From the NCBI RefSeq assembly GCF_014654205.1, contig NZ_BNAW01000035.1:24736-88735 (forward strand): a stretch of DNA of 64,000 nucleotides, in the 5' to 3' direction. Source of the DNA: Amycolatopsis bullii. Lineage in GTDB: Bacteria > Actinomycetota > Actinomycetes > Mycobacteriales > Pseudonocardiaceae. This document shows positions 8,072 through 16,375 of the stretch, piece by piece; position 1 is the stretch's first letter; each line of letters starts with the position of its first letter. Below the pieces are notes generated by a model. That model was not told where the DNA came from, did not search any database, and worked only from the letters and a program-made list of their open reading frames with translations. Both the position numbers and the translations under genes were made by a program.

Positions 8072-9066
8072 CAGCGTCCCCCGTTCTTCGGTGGCTGGCA
8101 GCTGCCCGGCGTGGTGCCGGTGGGGATCAGCCCGCAGATGTAGGTGTCGATCCACCGGCCGTTGCCGACGGCGTTGCCGAGCAGCCGGTAGAACGGCCCG
8201 GCCAGGCGCAGGCTGTCCTCGAGCTTCCCCTGGTTCCGCTGGAGCACCCCGGCGACGCGGTCGAGCTGGTCGAGCGCCGGTCCGAGCGTCTTCTGGTTCT
8301 CCGCGACCAGCCCGCGCAGCTGGATCGAGAGGTTCTTGATGCCGGTGAACAGCTTCGCGATGGCGTCCTTGCGGGCGTTGAGCTCGGTGAGCAGGGTGTT
8401 GCCGTCGCGGATCAGGGCCTGGATCTGGTCGGATCGCTGTCCGAGCGTCTTCGAGACCTGGTTGGTGTTCTGGAACAGCTTGACCAGTTCCTCGTCCCGG
8501 GAAGCCAGCGTTTGCGACAGGGCCGCGATGCCGGTGAAAGCCGTCTTGACGTCGCTGGGAGCGGACGCGCCGAGCGTGTCGGAAAGCACCCGGAACGCCT
8601 GCGCGAGCTGGTCGGTGTCGATGGCGCCGACCGTGCTCGCGAGGTCGTTGAAGACCGCGGTGACGTCGTAGGGCGAGCTCGTGCGGTCGGCCGGGATGGC
8701 CTGGTCCGGGTTCAGCTCGGCGTTGCCGACCGGGTCGAGCACCAGGTTCTTCTGGCCGAGCAGCGTCTTGATCTTGATCGCCGCCGTGGTGCGGTTGCCG
8801 ACCCAGGTGTCGCGGACCCGGAACAGGACTTCGACGTGGTCACCGGCCAGCCGGACGTCGGTGACCTCGCCGACCTTCACCCCGGCGACGCGGACCTCGT
8901 CGTTCGGCTTGAGCCCCGCGGCCTCGTGGAACTCGGCCCGGTAGGTGGTGCCGCCGCCGATGAGCGGCAGGTCGTCGGAGAAGAAGGTGGCGCTGCCGAT
9001 CAGGGCCATGACCAGCGCGGTCGCCGCGCCGACGGCGATCGGGTTGCGGCTGCGGAACGGTTTCAC
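8071..9066 (-). CDS. MCE-domain protein, MceC-like
   Basis: 331 residues from GTG 9066, chosen because GTGA overlaps the upstream stop and because a longer frame would add about 32 residues with no signal. The N-terminal anchor is NPIAVGAATALVMALIGSAT. The MCE domain (about 40-115) has the family marks YRAEFHEAAGLKPNDEVRVA, GVKVGEVTDVRL and LGQKNLVLDP. Helical segments and the C-terminal WIDTYICGLIPTG, common in the third Mce protein, follow. It is a predicted subunit of the Mce hexamer. Confidence 0.88.
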   Translation of the reverse strand: MKPFRSRNPIAVGAATALVMALIGSATFFSDDLPLIGGGTTYRAEFHEAAGLKPNDEVRVAGVKVGEVTDVRLAGDHVEVLFRVRDTWVGNRTTAAIKIKTLLGQKNLVLDPVGNAELNPDQAIPADRTSSPYDVTAVFNDLASTVGAIDTDQLAQAFRVLSDTLGASAPSDVKTAFTGIAALSQTLASRDEELVKLFQNTNQVSKTLGQRSDQIQALIRDGNTLLTELNARKDAIAKLFTGIKNLSIQLRGLVAENQKTLGPALDQLDRVAGVLQRNQGKLEDSLRLAGPFYRLLGNAVGNGRWIDTYICGLIPTGTTPGSCQPPKNGGR

Positions 9067-10079
9067 CGGCACCTCGCAGCGGTGACGGGGATGCCCGGTG
9101 GCGGACCACCCGGTGCCGGTTTCGCGTCGGTCTGCACCGAACACAGGTAGAAGTTCGCCCACGAGCCGTAGGAGAAGAGCGTGCCGATCCGGTCGAGCTT
9201 CTTCGGGAGGTTGTCGAGGAACTGCTGGAACACCGGGGTGTTGTCGGCCAGGTTCTTCGACAGGTCGCCGAGCGCGGTGATGCTGTCCTTGAGCGGCTGA
9301 CGGCCTTGCTCGAGCAGCCCGGCGGTCGCTGTGGTCAGCTCGCCGAGGCCGCCGATGGCCTGCCCGATCGGCTTGGCGTCCGCGGCGAGGCCGGTGACCA
9401 GCTGGGCGGTGGTGTCGACGAGCGTGTCGAACTGGTCGCCCTGGGCGTTCAGCGTGTCGAGCACGGTGTTGAGGTTGCCGATCACCTGGCCGATCAGCGC
9501 GTCCTTCCCGGCCAGCGTCGAGGTCAGTGACGCCGTGTGCCGCAGCAGGCTGTCGATCGTGCTGCCCTCCCCCTGCAGGACCTGGATGATTTCGAACGAC
9601 AGCTGGTTGACGTCGTTCGGCGAAAGCGCCTGGAAGAGCGGCTTGAAGCCGTTGAACAACGCGGTGAGGTCGAGCGCCGGCCTGGTCCGTTCGAGGGGGA
9701 TCTGCGCGCCTTCGGCCAGGGTCGGTGCCGTGTCGGTGGCACCGGGGTCGATCGAGAGGTACCGCTGGCCGACCAGGTTGCGGTAGCGGATGGTGACCGA
9801 GGCCGCCGCGGTGAGCCGGTGCGCGCGGCCGACCGAGAACTCGACGTCGGCGAGGCGGTGTTCGACCACCCGCACCGAGTCGACCTGGCCGATCCGGACC
9901 CCGGCCATCCGCACCTCGTCCCCGCGGTTGACCGAGGTGGCGTCGGTGAAGCGGGCGGTGTAGCCGATCGTCGCGCCGACGTTCGAATTGGCGATGGTGA
10001 CCGCGAGCACGGCGGTGGCGGCCGCGGTGACCAGGAAGAAGATCACGCCCTTGACGGCGGGTCCGGCAACGCTCCTCAT
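9063..10079 (-). CDS. MCE-domain protein, MceB-like
   Basis: 338 residues. The N-terminal anchor (GVIFFLVTAAATAVLAVTIA) precedes an MCE domain (about 35-110: IGYTARFTDATSVNRGDEVR, GVRIGQVDSVRV, LVGQRYLSID). A long helical section follows, and the end (SYGSWANFYLCSVQ) is characteristic of the second Mce protein. The start overlaps the MceA-like stop by four bases. It is predicted to join the other five MCE proteins in a periplasm-spanning lipid channel. Confidence 0.88.
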   Translation of the reverse strand: MRSVAGPAVKGVIFFLVTAAATAVLAVTIANSNVGATIGYTARFTDATSVNRGDEVRMAGVRIGQVDSVRVVEHRLADVEFSVGRAHRLTAAASVTIRYRNLVGQRYLSIDPGATDTAPTLAEGAQIPLERTRPALDLTALFNGFKPLFQALSPNDVNQLSFEIIQVLQGEGSTIDSLLRHTASLTSTLAGKDALIGQVIGNLNTVLDTLNAQGDQFDTLVDTTAQLVTGLAADAKPIGQAIGGLGELTTATAGLLEQGRQPLKDSITALGDLSKNLADNTPVFQQFLDNLPKKLDRIGTLFSYGSWANFYLCSVQTDAKPAPGGPPPGIPVTAARCR

Positions 10080-11266
10080 CGGACGGTCACCTCCGTCCCG
10101 CGCAGCGCCGGTCCGATGAGGACACTGCTCCAGTCCGGTACCTCACCCAGCGTCGGCCGCAGCATTTCCGCAACCAGGCGCCGCTCGCCGGGTGAGTTCG
10201 CGGGCCCGAGGTCGCCGTCGGCGGCGGCCGCCGCGCCACCGCCGTAGCACTTCGGGCCGCCGGTGGCGTCGAACCGCGGGGTGTCCCGGCCGGGGACGTA
10301 CTTCTCGCGCGGGTCCTGCACGGTGAGCGTGACGTGCAGGCCCGGCTCGTTCGTGCCCTTGCCGAGGGCCTTCTCCATCAGCGGTTTGAGCCGGTTGACC
10401 GCGTCGAACAGGCACGGGAACTCCGGCGAGTAGCGCGCCAGCAGCTCCAGGGTGGGCCGGCTCGCCGCCGAGACGCCGATGAGGTTGTCCTTGTTCTTGC
10501 GCAGGAACTCGTTCAGGTGCCCGGTGGCGCTGGTGACGCTCGTGTACAGGTTGTCCAGGTCCGCGCGGGTGTCCACAATGGTCTTCGCGGTCGTCGACAG
10601 GTCGCTCAGCGCCTGCAGGATGTCCGGTGCGGCCTTCGTGTAGACGTCGGCGGCGTTCGCCAGGCCGGTGATGTCGGCCTTGAACTGCGGCATCAGGGGG
10701 TTGACCTGCCCGAGGAGGTCCTGCAGCTTGACGATGCTGTCGCCGAGGGGCTTCCCGCGGTTGTCGAGAGCCTGGGAAATCGCGCCGAGCGAGCTGTTCA
10801 GCTTCTGCGGCTGGACCGCGCGCAGCAGCGGCAGCAGGTCGCCGAGCACCCGTTCCAGCTCGATGGCGTTGGTCGAACGGTCCTGGGCGATCACGGCACC
10901 GGCCTGGAGTTTCCCTTGTGGACTGTCCGGCAGCACGAGGTTGACGTACCGTTCGCCGAACACCGTCTTCGGCAGCAGCCGCGCGGACACGTTCCCGGGC
11001 AGCAGGCCGATCTTCGCCGGATCGAGCGCGAGGTCGATCTCGGCGCCCGCCCGGGTGCTGCGCACCGCCCGGACCTCGCCGAACGGGACACCCTTGACCT
11101 TGACCTCCGCGGTCGGCGCGAGCTGGTTGCCGAGGCGGTCCGCCCGCAGCGTCACCAGTTCGGCGTCGTCGAAGTCCTTGTCGTAGATGGCCACCGCGAG
11201 CCAGCCGAGCAGGACCAGCACGCCGAGGAAGGCGACCCCGGCGAGCTGCGTGCGGAACCGGCTCAT
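10076..11266 (-). CDS. MCE-domain protein, MceA-like
   Basis: 396 residues from ATG 11266, which forms ATGA with the YrbEB-like stop. The anchor is GVAFLGVLVLLGWLAVAIY. The MCE domain (about 40-125: DAELVTLRADRLGNQLAPTA, GVPFGEVRAVRS, VFGERYVNLVLP) is followed by a helical section. A C-terminal extension has GGGAAAAADGD and an LRPTLGEVPDWSSVLIGP tail, as in the first Mce protein, which is usually the longest. It is the first of six MCE genes after the permeases, in canonical order. Confidence 0.9.
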   Translation of the reverse strand: MSRFRTQLAGVAFLGVLVLLGWLAVAIYDKDFDDAELVTLRADRLGNQLAPTAEVKVKGVPFGEVRAVRSTRAGAEIDLALDPAKIGLLPGNVSARLLPKTVFGERYVNLVLPDSPQGKLQAGAVIAQDRSTNAIELERVLGDLLPLLRAVQPQKLNSSLGAISQALDNRGKPLGDSIVKLQDLLGQVNPLMPQFKADITGLANAADVYTKAAPDILQALSDLSTTAKTIVDTRADLDNLYTSVTSATGHLNEFLRKNKDNLIGVSAASRPTLELLARYSPEFPCLFDAVNRLKPLMEKALGKGTNEPGLHVTLTVQDPREKYVPGRDTPRFDATGGPKCYGGGAAAAADGDLGPANSPGERRLVAEMLRPTLGEVPDWSSVLIGPALRGTEVTVR

Positions 11267-12078
11267 CCGGACACCTTCACCGTGGTCGTCGCGCCCCAGA
11301 TGGCCAGCGAGAGGAACAGGTCGAGCACGCTGATCAGCACGATCGACGTCCGCACGGCCCGGCCGACCGCGACACCGACCCCGGCCGGGCCGCCACTCGC
11401 GCGGTAGCCGTAGAAGCAGTGCGTCAGGATCACGCCGACGCTGAAGACCAGCACCTTGCCGAACGACCACAGGACGTCGCCGGGCGGCAGGAACAGCGTG
11501 AAGTAGTGGTCGTAGGTGCCGCCGGACTGTCCGAAGAAGACGACCGTGGTGAGCCGCGAGCCGAGGTAGGAGATCAGCAGGCCGATGACGTACAGCGGGA
11601 CGATGGCGATGAACCCGGCGACGATCCGGGTGGTGACCAGGTACGGCATGCTCCGCACGGCCATCACCTCCAGGGCGTCGATCTCTTCGGAGATCCGCAT
11701 CGCGCCGAGCTGCGCGGTGAAGCCACTGCCCACAGTGGACGAGAGCGCCAGCCCGGCGACCAGCGGCGCGATCTCGCGCGTGTTGAAGTACGCGGTCAGG
11801 AAGCCGGTCATCGCCGAGATGTTGATCTGGTTCAGCGCGCTGAAGCCCTGCAGGCCCACCGTGACGCCGGTGAACACGCACAGCCCGACCATCACGCCGA
11901 TCGTGCCGCCGATCACCGCGAGCGCGCCGCTGCCGAACGTCACTTCGGCGAGCAGCCGCACGACTTCGCGGAAGTAGCGCGTGACGGCGAGCGGAACGGC
12001 CGCGAGCGCGCGGACGTAGAAGAGCAGCTGGTCGCCGAGGTCGAACAGCCGGTCGCCGGGTTTGCCGAGGATGGCCAC
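11263..12078 (-). CDS. YrbE/MlaE-family permease, second of the pair
   Basis: 271 residues with five to six membrane helices and the MlaE family core: GGTIGVMVGLCVFTGVTVGL, then the conserved segment TREIAPLVAGLALSSTVGSG with the EIDALEVM coupling-helix motif. In this family the permease works with an MlaF-type ATPase encoded elsewhere. No such ATPase gene lies in the operon, as is usual in actinobacteria. It directly follows its paralogue with no gap and is coupled to mceA by ATGA. Plasma membrane. Confidence 0.9.
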   Translation of the reverse strand: MAILGKPGDRLFDLGDQLLFYVRALAAVPLAVTRYFREVVRLLAEVTFGSGALAVIGGTIGVMVGLCVFTGVTVGLQGFSALNQINISAMTGFLTAYFNTREIAPLVAGLALSSTVGSGFTAQLGAMRISEEIDALEVMAVRSMPYLVTTRIVAGFIAIVPLYVIGLLISYLGSRLTTVVFFGQSGGTYDHYFTLFLPPGDVLWSFGKVLVFSVGVILTHCFYGYRASGGPAGVGVAVGRAVRTSIVLISVLDLFLSLAIWGATTTVKVSG

Positions 12079-12873
12079 TCAGGTTCCCTTCGCCGGGACG
12101 AGCTGCAGGTACAGCGCGGTGAGCACGGTGTTGACGAAGAACAGCAGCAGGAACGTGATCACGACGGACTGGTTGACGACGTCGCCGACGCCCTTGGGGC
12201 CGCCCTTCGGGTTGAGGCCGCGGTAGGCCGCGACGACCCCGGCGAGGTAGCCGAAGATGACGGCTTTGATCGAGCTGACGACCAGGTCCGGCAGCTGCGC
12301 GAGGGCGTTGAAGCTGGCCAGGTAGGCGCCGGGCGTGCCGCCCTGGACGATCACGTTGAAGAAGTAGCCGCCGAGCACGCCGACCACGCTGACCAGGCCG
12401 TTCAGCAGCACGGACACCCCGACGGCGGCCTGCACGCGCGGCACGACCAGCCGCTGGATCGGCGAGACGCCGAGCACCTCCATCGCGGCGATCTCCTCGC
12501 GGATGCTGCGTGCGCCGAGGTCGGCGCAGATGGCGCTGCCGCCCGCGCCGGCGATGATCAGCGTCGTCACGATCGGGCTGGCCTGCTGCACGACGGCCAG
12601 CACGCTCGCCGCGCCGTTGAACTGCTGGGCGCCGATCTGGCTGGTGAGCGAGCCGAGCTGGAGCGAGATGACCGCGCCGAACGGGATCGAGACCAGGATC
12701 GCCGGCGTGATGGACACGCTGGCGATGAACCAGAACTGCTGGACGAACTCCCGCACCTGGTACGGGCGGCGGAGCATGGCGAGCAGGACGTCGAGGCCCA
12801 TCGCGCACATCCGGCCGAACTCACGCAGGCCGTTCGCGGCCTTCTGCGGCGCTTCGCTGAGGAACGTCGTCAT
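12079..12873 (-). CDS. YrbE/MlaE-family permease, first of the pair
   Basis: 264 residues from ATG 12873 (MTTFLSEAPQKAANGLREF), chosen because ATGA overlaps the previous stop. A longer frame would run into the upstream gene. It has multiple membrane helices and the MlaE signature ASPIVTTLIIAGAGGSAICA followed by IREEIAAMEVLGVSPIQRLV, the motif that contacts the ATPase. It forms the heterodimeric inner-membrane part of the Mce transporter with the next gene. Both are preceded by secreted-protein genes in the same unit, an extension of the standard yrbEA-yrbEB-mceA-F order. Confidence 0.9.
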   Translation of the reverse strand: MTTFLSEAPQKAANGLREFGRMCAMGLDVLLAMLRRPYQVREFVQQFWFIASVSITPAILVSIPFGAVISLQLGSLTSQIGAQQFNGAASVLAVVQQASPIVTTLIIAGAGGSAICADLGARSIREEIAAMEVLGVSPIQRLVVPRVQAAVGVSVLLNGLVSVVGVLGGYFFNVIVQGGTPGAYLASFNALAQLPDLVVSSIKAVIFGYLAGVVAAYRGLNPKGGPKGVGDVVNQSVVITFLLLFFVNTVLTALYLQLVPAKGT

Positions 12874-13595
12874 GGCTGCTTGCACCCGGTGCTGAAGCAG
12901 CGCAGCTGGAGATTGGAGACGAAAGTGTTGCCCGGGCCCGAAACCAGGCCGGTGAGCAGCCGGCTGACGTCCTCGTGCCCGACGCACCCGGCGAACTCCG
13001 GCGTGGTGAAGGTCGACGTCACCTTCACCGGCGGGGCGGGCAGCGAGATCGGCACCAGCGCCTTGATGGTCACCGCCGCGGGCTGGGCCGTCCGGCAGTC
13101 GGGGCCGACGTCGAGGGCTCGTCCGTCCACTTCGACATCCGAGAGCTTGATGAACACCTTGGCGGTCACGTCCGTGTCGGCGCAGATGTTGGTCTGGGTG
13201 GCCTTGCAGTCCTTGTCTTTTCCCGTGTGGACGGTCGCGGTCCCGGCGGCGTCGCCGTCCGGGACGATTTCGACCCGGCCGGTGGTGGCCATGAACCGGA
13301 ACGCGACGAAGTAGCCGTTCGTGGGCGGGATGGTCAGCTTGCCGGTGATCGGCACGGTGCTCGTGAGGCCGCCCAGCGCGCCGTCGAAGGTGCCCGGCGG
13401 GAAGGCGACGTCGGACCCGAGCTTGGCCACGTGGCTCGTGGTCGGCTGCTGCGCGTCCCCGAGGGTGAAACCGAAGGGGATCTGGGTGGCCGCCGGCACC
13501 GCCGGGGCGTTCTCGCCCGGCGCGGCTTGCGCGGCGCCGAGCGAGAACGCGGCCACTGCCAGCACGAGCGGCAGGGAAAAGCGGATCAGCTTCAT
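12870..13595 (-). CDS. Secreted protein of the mce operon, no family recognised with certainty
   Basis: 241 residues with a clear Sec signal peptide (MKLIRFSLPLVLAVAAFSLG, cleavage near AQA-AP, about 25). The mature part is beta-rich with Cys residues and ends PEFAGCVGHEDVSRLLTGLV, SGPGN, then a Cys-containing tail (CFSTGCKQP). The C-terminal region, F-x-GC...LTGL...SGPGN, also closes the next protein upstream in the operon, so the two are paralogues by partial duplication. Translation is coupled to the first permease by ATGA. It probably acts outside the membrane as a partner of the Mce shuttle; that role is inferred only from position. Confidence 0.7.
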   Translation of the reverse strand: MKLIRFSLPLVLAVAAFSLGAAQAAPGENAPAVPAATQIPFGFTLGDAQQPTTSHVAKLGSDVAFPPGTFDGALGGLTSTVPITGKLTIPPTNGYFVAFRFMATTGRVEIVPDGDAAGTATVHTGKDKDCKATQTNICADTDVTAKVFIKLSDVEVDGRALDVGPDCRTAQPAAVTIKALVPISLPAPPVKVTSTFTTPEFAGCVGHEDVSRLLTGLVSGPGNTFVSNLQLRCFSTGCKQP

Positions 13596-13600
13596 CGAGT

Positions 13601-15079
13601 TCACTTCTTGGTGAGGGCCACGTCCAGCTTGTTGCCGGGGCCGGAGGTGATGCCGGTGATCAGGCCGGTCAGGAAGCCGCAGCCGGTGAACTGCGGGATG
13701 CCGTAGGTGGCGGTCAGCTTGCCGCCCTTGAGCGGGTCGAAGCCGGGCGCCGAGACGAGCGGCACGTCCGCGGGCTTGACCGTGTGGCACGACTTCGACG
13801 ACAGGATCGGGAAGCCGAACACGCGGACCTTGGTGAGCTGGACGTCGACCTGCGCGTTCGCCTTGACCGCACCGGCGATGAGGGTGCCGGTGATCGCGCC
13901 GACCTGGTTCAGCTTCACCGTCGCGGACGCCGGGATGAAGCCGAGGACGCGGAAGTTCACGTCCGACTTCGGCAGCGCGAGCTGGGCGCCGAACTTGCCG
14001 GAGGCCGCGTCGAGCTTGGCGTCCAGGGTGCCGGGACCGAGGGGCAGCGTGGCGTGCAGCTGCTTGAGCTCCGACCTGCCCTTGACCGAGTACTCGACCT
14101 CGATGCCGCCCGGCGGGTTCGTCGGCGTGGTGACCGGGGTCGTCGGCTGGGTGGTCGGGGTCGTCGGCTCGGTCGTGGGAGTCGTCGGCTCCGTGGTCGG
14201 AGTCGTCGGCTCCGTGGTCGGAGTCGTCGGCTCCGTGGTCGGGGTGGTCGGTTCCGTGGTCGGCGTCGTGGGCTCGGTGGTCGGGGTCGTGGGTTGCGTG
14301 GTCGGGGTCGTCGGCTCGGTGGTGGGCGTGGTCGGCTCGGTCGTGGGAGTGGTGGGTTCCGTGGTCGGAGTCGTGGGTTGCGTGGTCGGGGTGGTGGGTT
14401 CGGTGGTCGGGGTGGTCGGCTCGGTCGTCGGAGTGGTCGGCTCCGTGGTCGGAGTCGTCGGCTCGGTCGTCGGAGTGGTCGGCTCCGTGGTCGGAGTCGT
14501 CGGTTCCGTCGTGGGCGTGGTCGGAGTGGTCGGCGTCGTGGGCGTGGTCGGGGTGGTCGGGGTCGTGGTGCCGCCCGCCGGCTTGATCTCGAACGTGCCC
14601 AGCTGCTGGTTCTGGCCCGGGACCGCGACGCAGTCCGAGGTGAACGTGCCGAGGTCGGTCGGCTGGCCGTCGGCCGTGCGCGGGGTCATCGTGGTGCTGA
14701 AGTTCCCGACCGTCACCGACGCGGTGCCCGGGCTGGGGAACGTCACCGCCGGCGCCTTTCCGCTGCTCTTGACGTGGAACGCGCCCGACGGCGGCACCGG
14801 CGTCGAGGCGATCGTCAGCGGCAGGTTCAGGTTCAGCGTCTTGTCGACCGGGTACTTGAGCACGGCCGCGGCCTTCGCCGAGCCGTCCAGCGAAGTCGCG
14901 CCGACGAGGGCGAGGCCCTCGGTGGCGGTCTCCGGCACGGTGACGTCGACGTCGAAGGTGATCGGGGTCGACGCGGCGCCCGCGACGGCGTTGTCCGGCA
15001 GGTTGGTGTCGATCTTCACCGACAGCACCTGGTCGCCGATCAGCGGGAACGGGCAGTTGTAGTTCAGCGTCAGGCTCAC
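13601..15079 (-). CDS. Secreted Thr-Pro-repeat protein; signal peptide apparently cut off by a frameshift
   Basis: 492 residues in the open frame from GTG 15079. The order is a beta-rich N-terminal domain (LTLNYNCPFPLIGDQVL), a long TTPTTEP/TTPTTQP linker (about 170-325), and a C-terminal beta domain ending FTGCGFLTGLITGITSGPGN. GTG 15079 has no ribosome-binding site and no signal peptide. A strong start does exist at GTG 15194 (GAGGTGAC upstream) and encodes MKFSWKSRKPAFGLAAGA in another frame. The hydrophobic rest of a signal, ATVALVGAGPSQAAP, is in the present frame just before 15079. A 29-base GC hairpin (15122-15150) sits exactly between the two halves. The intact gene probably spans 13601-15194. 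It is the first gene of the mce unit and likely wall-spanning. Confidence 0.65.
   Translation of the reverse strand: MSLTLNYNCPFPLIGDQVLSVKIDTNLPDNAVAGAASTPITFDVDVTVPETATEGLALVGATSLDGSAKAAAVLKYPVDKTLNLNLPLTIASTPVPPSGAFHVKSSGKAPAVTFPSPGTASVTVGNFSTTMTPRTADGQPTDLGTFTSDCVAVPGQNQQLGTFEIKPAGGTTTPTTPTTPTTPTTPTTPTTEPTTPTTEPTTPTTEPTTPTTEPTTPTTEPTTPTTEPTTPTTQPTTPTTEPTTPTTEPTTPTTEPTTPTTQPTTPTTEPTTPTTEPTTPTTEPTTPTTEPTTPTTEPTTPTTEPTTPTTQPTTPVTTPTNPPGGIEVEYSVKGRSELKQLHATLPLGPGTLDAKLDAASGKFGAQLALPKSDVNFRVLGFIPASATVKLNQVGAITGTLIAGAVKANAQVDVQLTKVRVFGFPILSSKSCHTVKPADVPLVSAPGFDPLKGGKLTATYGIPQFTGCGFLTGLITGITSGPGNKLDVALTKK
14113..14571. repeat. Tandem coding repeat for Thr-Thr-Pro linker
   Basis: About 460 bases made of 9- to 21-base units encoding TTP, TTEP and TTQP blocks on the minus strand. 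Codon variants differ between copies (GTCGTCGG, GTGGTCGG, GTCGGAGT), so the repeat is old enough to have diverged at silent sites. The encoded linker is of the extended, O-glycosylatable kind found in cell-wall-spanning proteins. Copy number may vary between strains. Confidence 0.85.
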
Positions 15080-15121
15080 CGGCGCGGCCTGGCTCGGGCC
15101 CGCCCCGACCAGCGCGACGGT

Positions 15122-15150
15122 CGCGGGGGCCCCCCGTTGGGGCCCCCGCG
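15122..15150. repeat. GC-rich perfect hairpin at a reading-frame break
   Basis: Arms CGCGGGGGCCCC (15122-15133) and GGGGCCCCCGCG (15139-15150) are exactly complementary around a 5-base loop. The hairpin sits inside the signal-peptide coding region of the first mce-unit gene. Its length (29) is not a multiple of three. Removing it would join the N-terminal signal half encoded from 15194 to the hydrophobic half in the frame of 15079. It may be an inserted palindrome, a slippage site at its G and C runs, or a sequencing error at a strong hairpin. Confidence 0.7.
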
Positions 15151-15273
15151 GCCAGGCCGAAGGCGGGCTTTCTCGACTTCCACGAAAACTTCACGGGTCG
15201 TCACCTCGGGAAATGGGGGAATTTCGGCAAAGCTACCTCCGTGTTTCTGCGGGAACAAGCCACCGACGATTCT

Positions 15274-15370
15274 TTGTCACGCGCAGGGGATAGCGCACGG
15301 CCGGAAGAGTCACGCAGGTCAGCCCTTGTCACGCGGATGCGATCCGATTCCGCGAAAATTGTCACGCGCA
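15274..15370 (+). promoter_or_regulatory. Three direct copies of TTGTCACGCG between divergent operons
   Basis: TTGTCACGCG occurs at 15274, 15326 and 15359, all on the plus strand, with a weaker GTCACGC near 15309. They lie in the 251-base gap between the leftward mce unit and the rightward ABC exporter genes. Repeated sites in a divergent promoter region are typical of a regulator that controls both sides, but no regulator is encoded next to them. No clear -35/-10 pair was assigned. Confidence 0.45.
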
Positions 15371-15445
15371 CGGCGGATGGCGGCGGTCTTCTTGATCGAC
15401 ACGGCCCGGCCCCGATATCTTTTACCCGGCAGGAAAGGAGCGGTC

Positions 15446-16375
15446 ATGTCGCAACCGGTCATCGCCGTGACGGACCTGGCGAAACAGTACGGCGAAGTCA
15501 CCGCGCTCGCCGGGATCAGCCTCACCGTCGCCCGCGGCGCGGTGCTGGCGGTCCTCGGCCACAACGGCGCCGGGAAGACCACCCTGATCGACATCCTCAG
15601 CACCCGCGTCCGGCCGAGCGCGGGCACCGCCCGCGTCTGCGGCTACGACGTCGTGCAGCGCGGCCGCGCGGTCCGGCGGCGGATCGGCGTGACCGGGCAG
15701 TACGCCGCGGTCGACGACACGCTGTCCGGGCGCGGGAACCTCCTGCTGATCGCCCGGCTGCTGGGCGCGAAACCACGGCAGGCGCTGGCGCGCGCCACCG
15801 AACTGATCGCCGCCTTCGGCCTCGAAGACGCGGCCGACCGCCCGGCCGGGACGTACTCCGGCGGGATGCGGCGGCGGCTGGACCTGGCCGCGGGCCTGGT
15901 CGGCGCGCCGCAGGTGCTCTTCCTCGACGAGCCGACCACCGGGCTCGACCCGGTGAGCCGGGCCGGGTTGTGGACGATCGTCGAGGGCCTCGCGGCGCGC
16001 GGCACCACCGTCGTGCTCACCACGCAGTACCTCGAGGAAGCGGACCGGCTGGCCGACCACGTCGTCGTCCTCGGCTTCGGGCACATCACCGTGTCGGGGA
16101 CGCCGGCGCAGCTGAAGGCCCGGCTCGGGACCCGGACGGCGACGTGCACGTTCGGCACCGAACTGGCGTTGCGGCGCGCGGCGGATGCGGTGGCGCGCCT
16201 CGGTCTCCCGGCCGGCCGCACCGGGCTGGTGCTCACCGTGCCGCTGTCCGGCCCGGGTGACATCCCGGTGGTGGTGCGCGCGCTCGACGCGGCGGGCGCG
16301 CCCCTGCGCGACCTGACGGTGACCGAGCCGACGCTCGACGACGTCTACCTTTCCCTGCACCGGGCGGCGTCGTGA
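15446..16375 (+). CDS. DrrA-type ABC transporter ATP-binding protein
   Basis: 309 residues. Walker A GHNGAGKTT at 38-46, ABC signature YSGGMRRRLDLA near 150, Walker B VLFLDEPTTGLDP near 165 and the switch His region after it are all intact. The C-terminal 80 residues are the DrrA-type extension (LTVTEPTLDDVYLSLH). AAAGGAG lies just upstream of ATG 15446. It is paired with the ABC-2 permease that follows by a 4-base overlap. The family exports drugs, polyketides and lipids (daunorubicin DrrAB, PDIM exporter). Between an Mce operon and a PKS operon, export of the PKS-derived lipid is the likely role. Confidence 0.9.
   Translation: MSQPVIAVTDLAKQYGEVTALAGISLTVARGAVLAVLGHNGAGKTTLIDILSTRVRPSAGTARVCGYDVVQRGRAVRRRIGVTGQYAAVDDTLSGRGNLLLIARLLGAKPRQALARATELIAAFGLEDAADRPAGTYSGGMRRRLDLAAGLVGAPQVLFLDEPTTGLDPVSRAGLWTIVEGLAARGTTVVLTTQYLEEADRLADHVVVLGFGHITVSGTPAQLKARLGTRTATCTFGTELALRRAADAVARLGLPAGRTGLVLTVPLSGPGDIPVVVRALDAAGAPLRDLTVTEPTLDDVYLSLHRAAS

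Noticed and set aside
14113..14571. CRISPR-like repeat array
   Set aside because: Units are contiguous with no spacers, and encode TTP/TTEP in a conserved frame inside a secreted protein.
13707..15062. Long Gly/Val-rich frame on the plus strand over the Thr-Pro repeat
   Set aside because: It is the mirror of the TTP tract. The minus strand has the domains flanking the repeat and lies in the mce unit.
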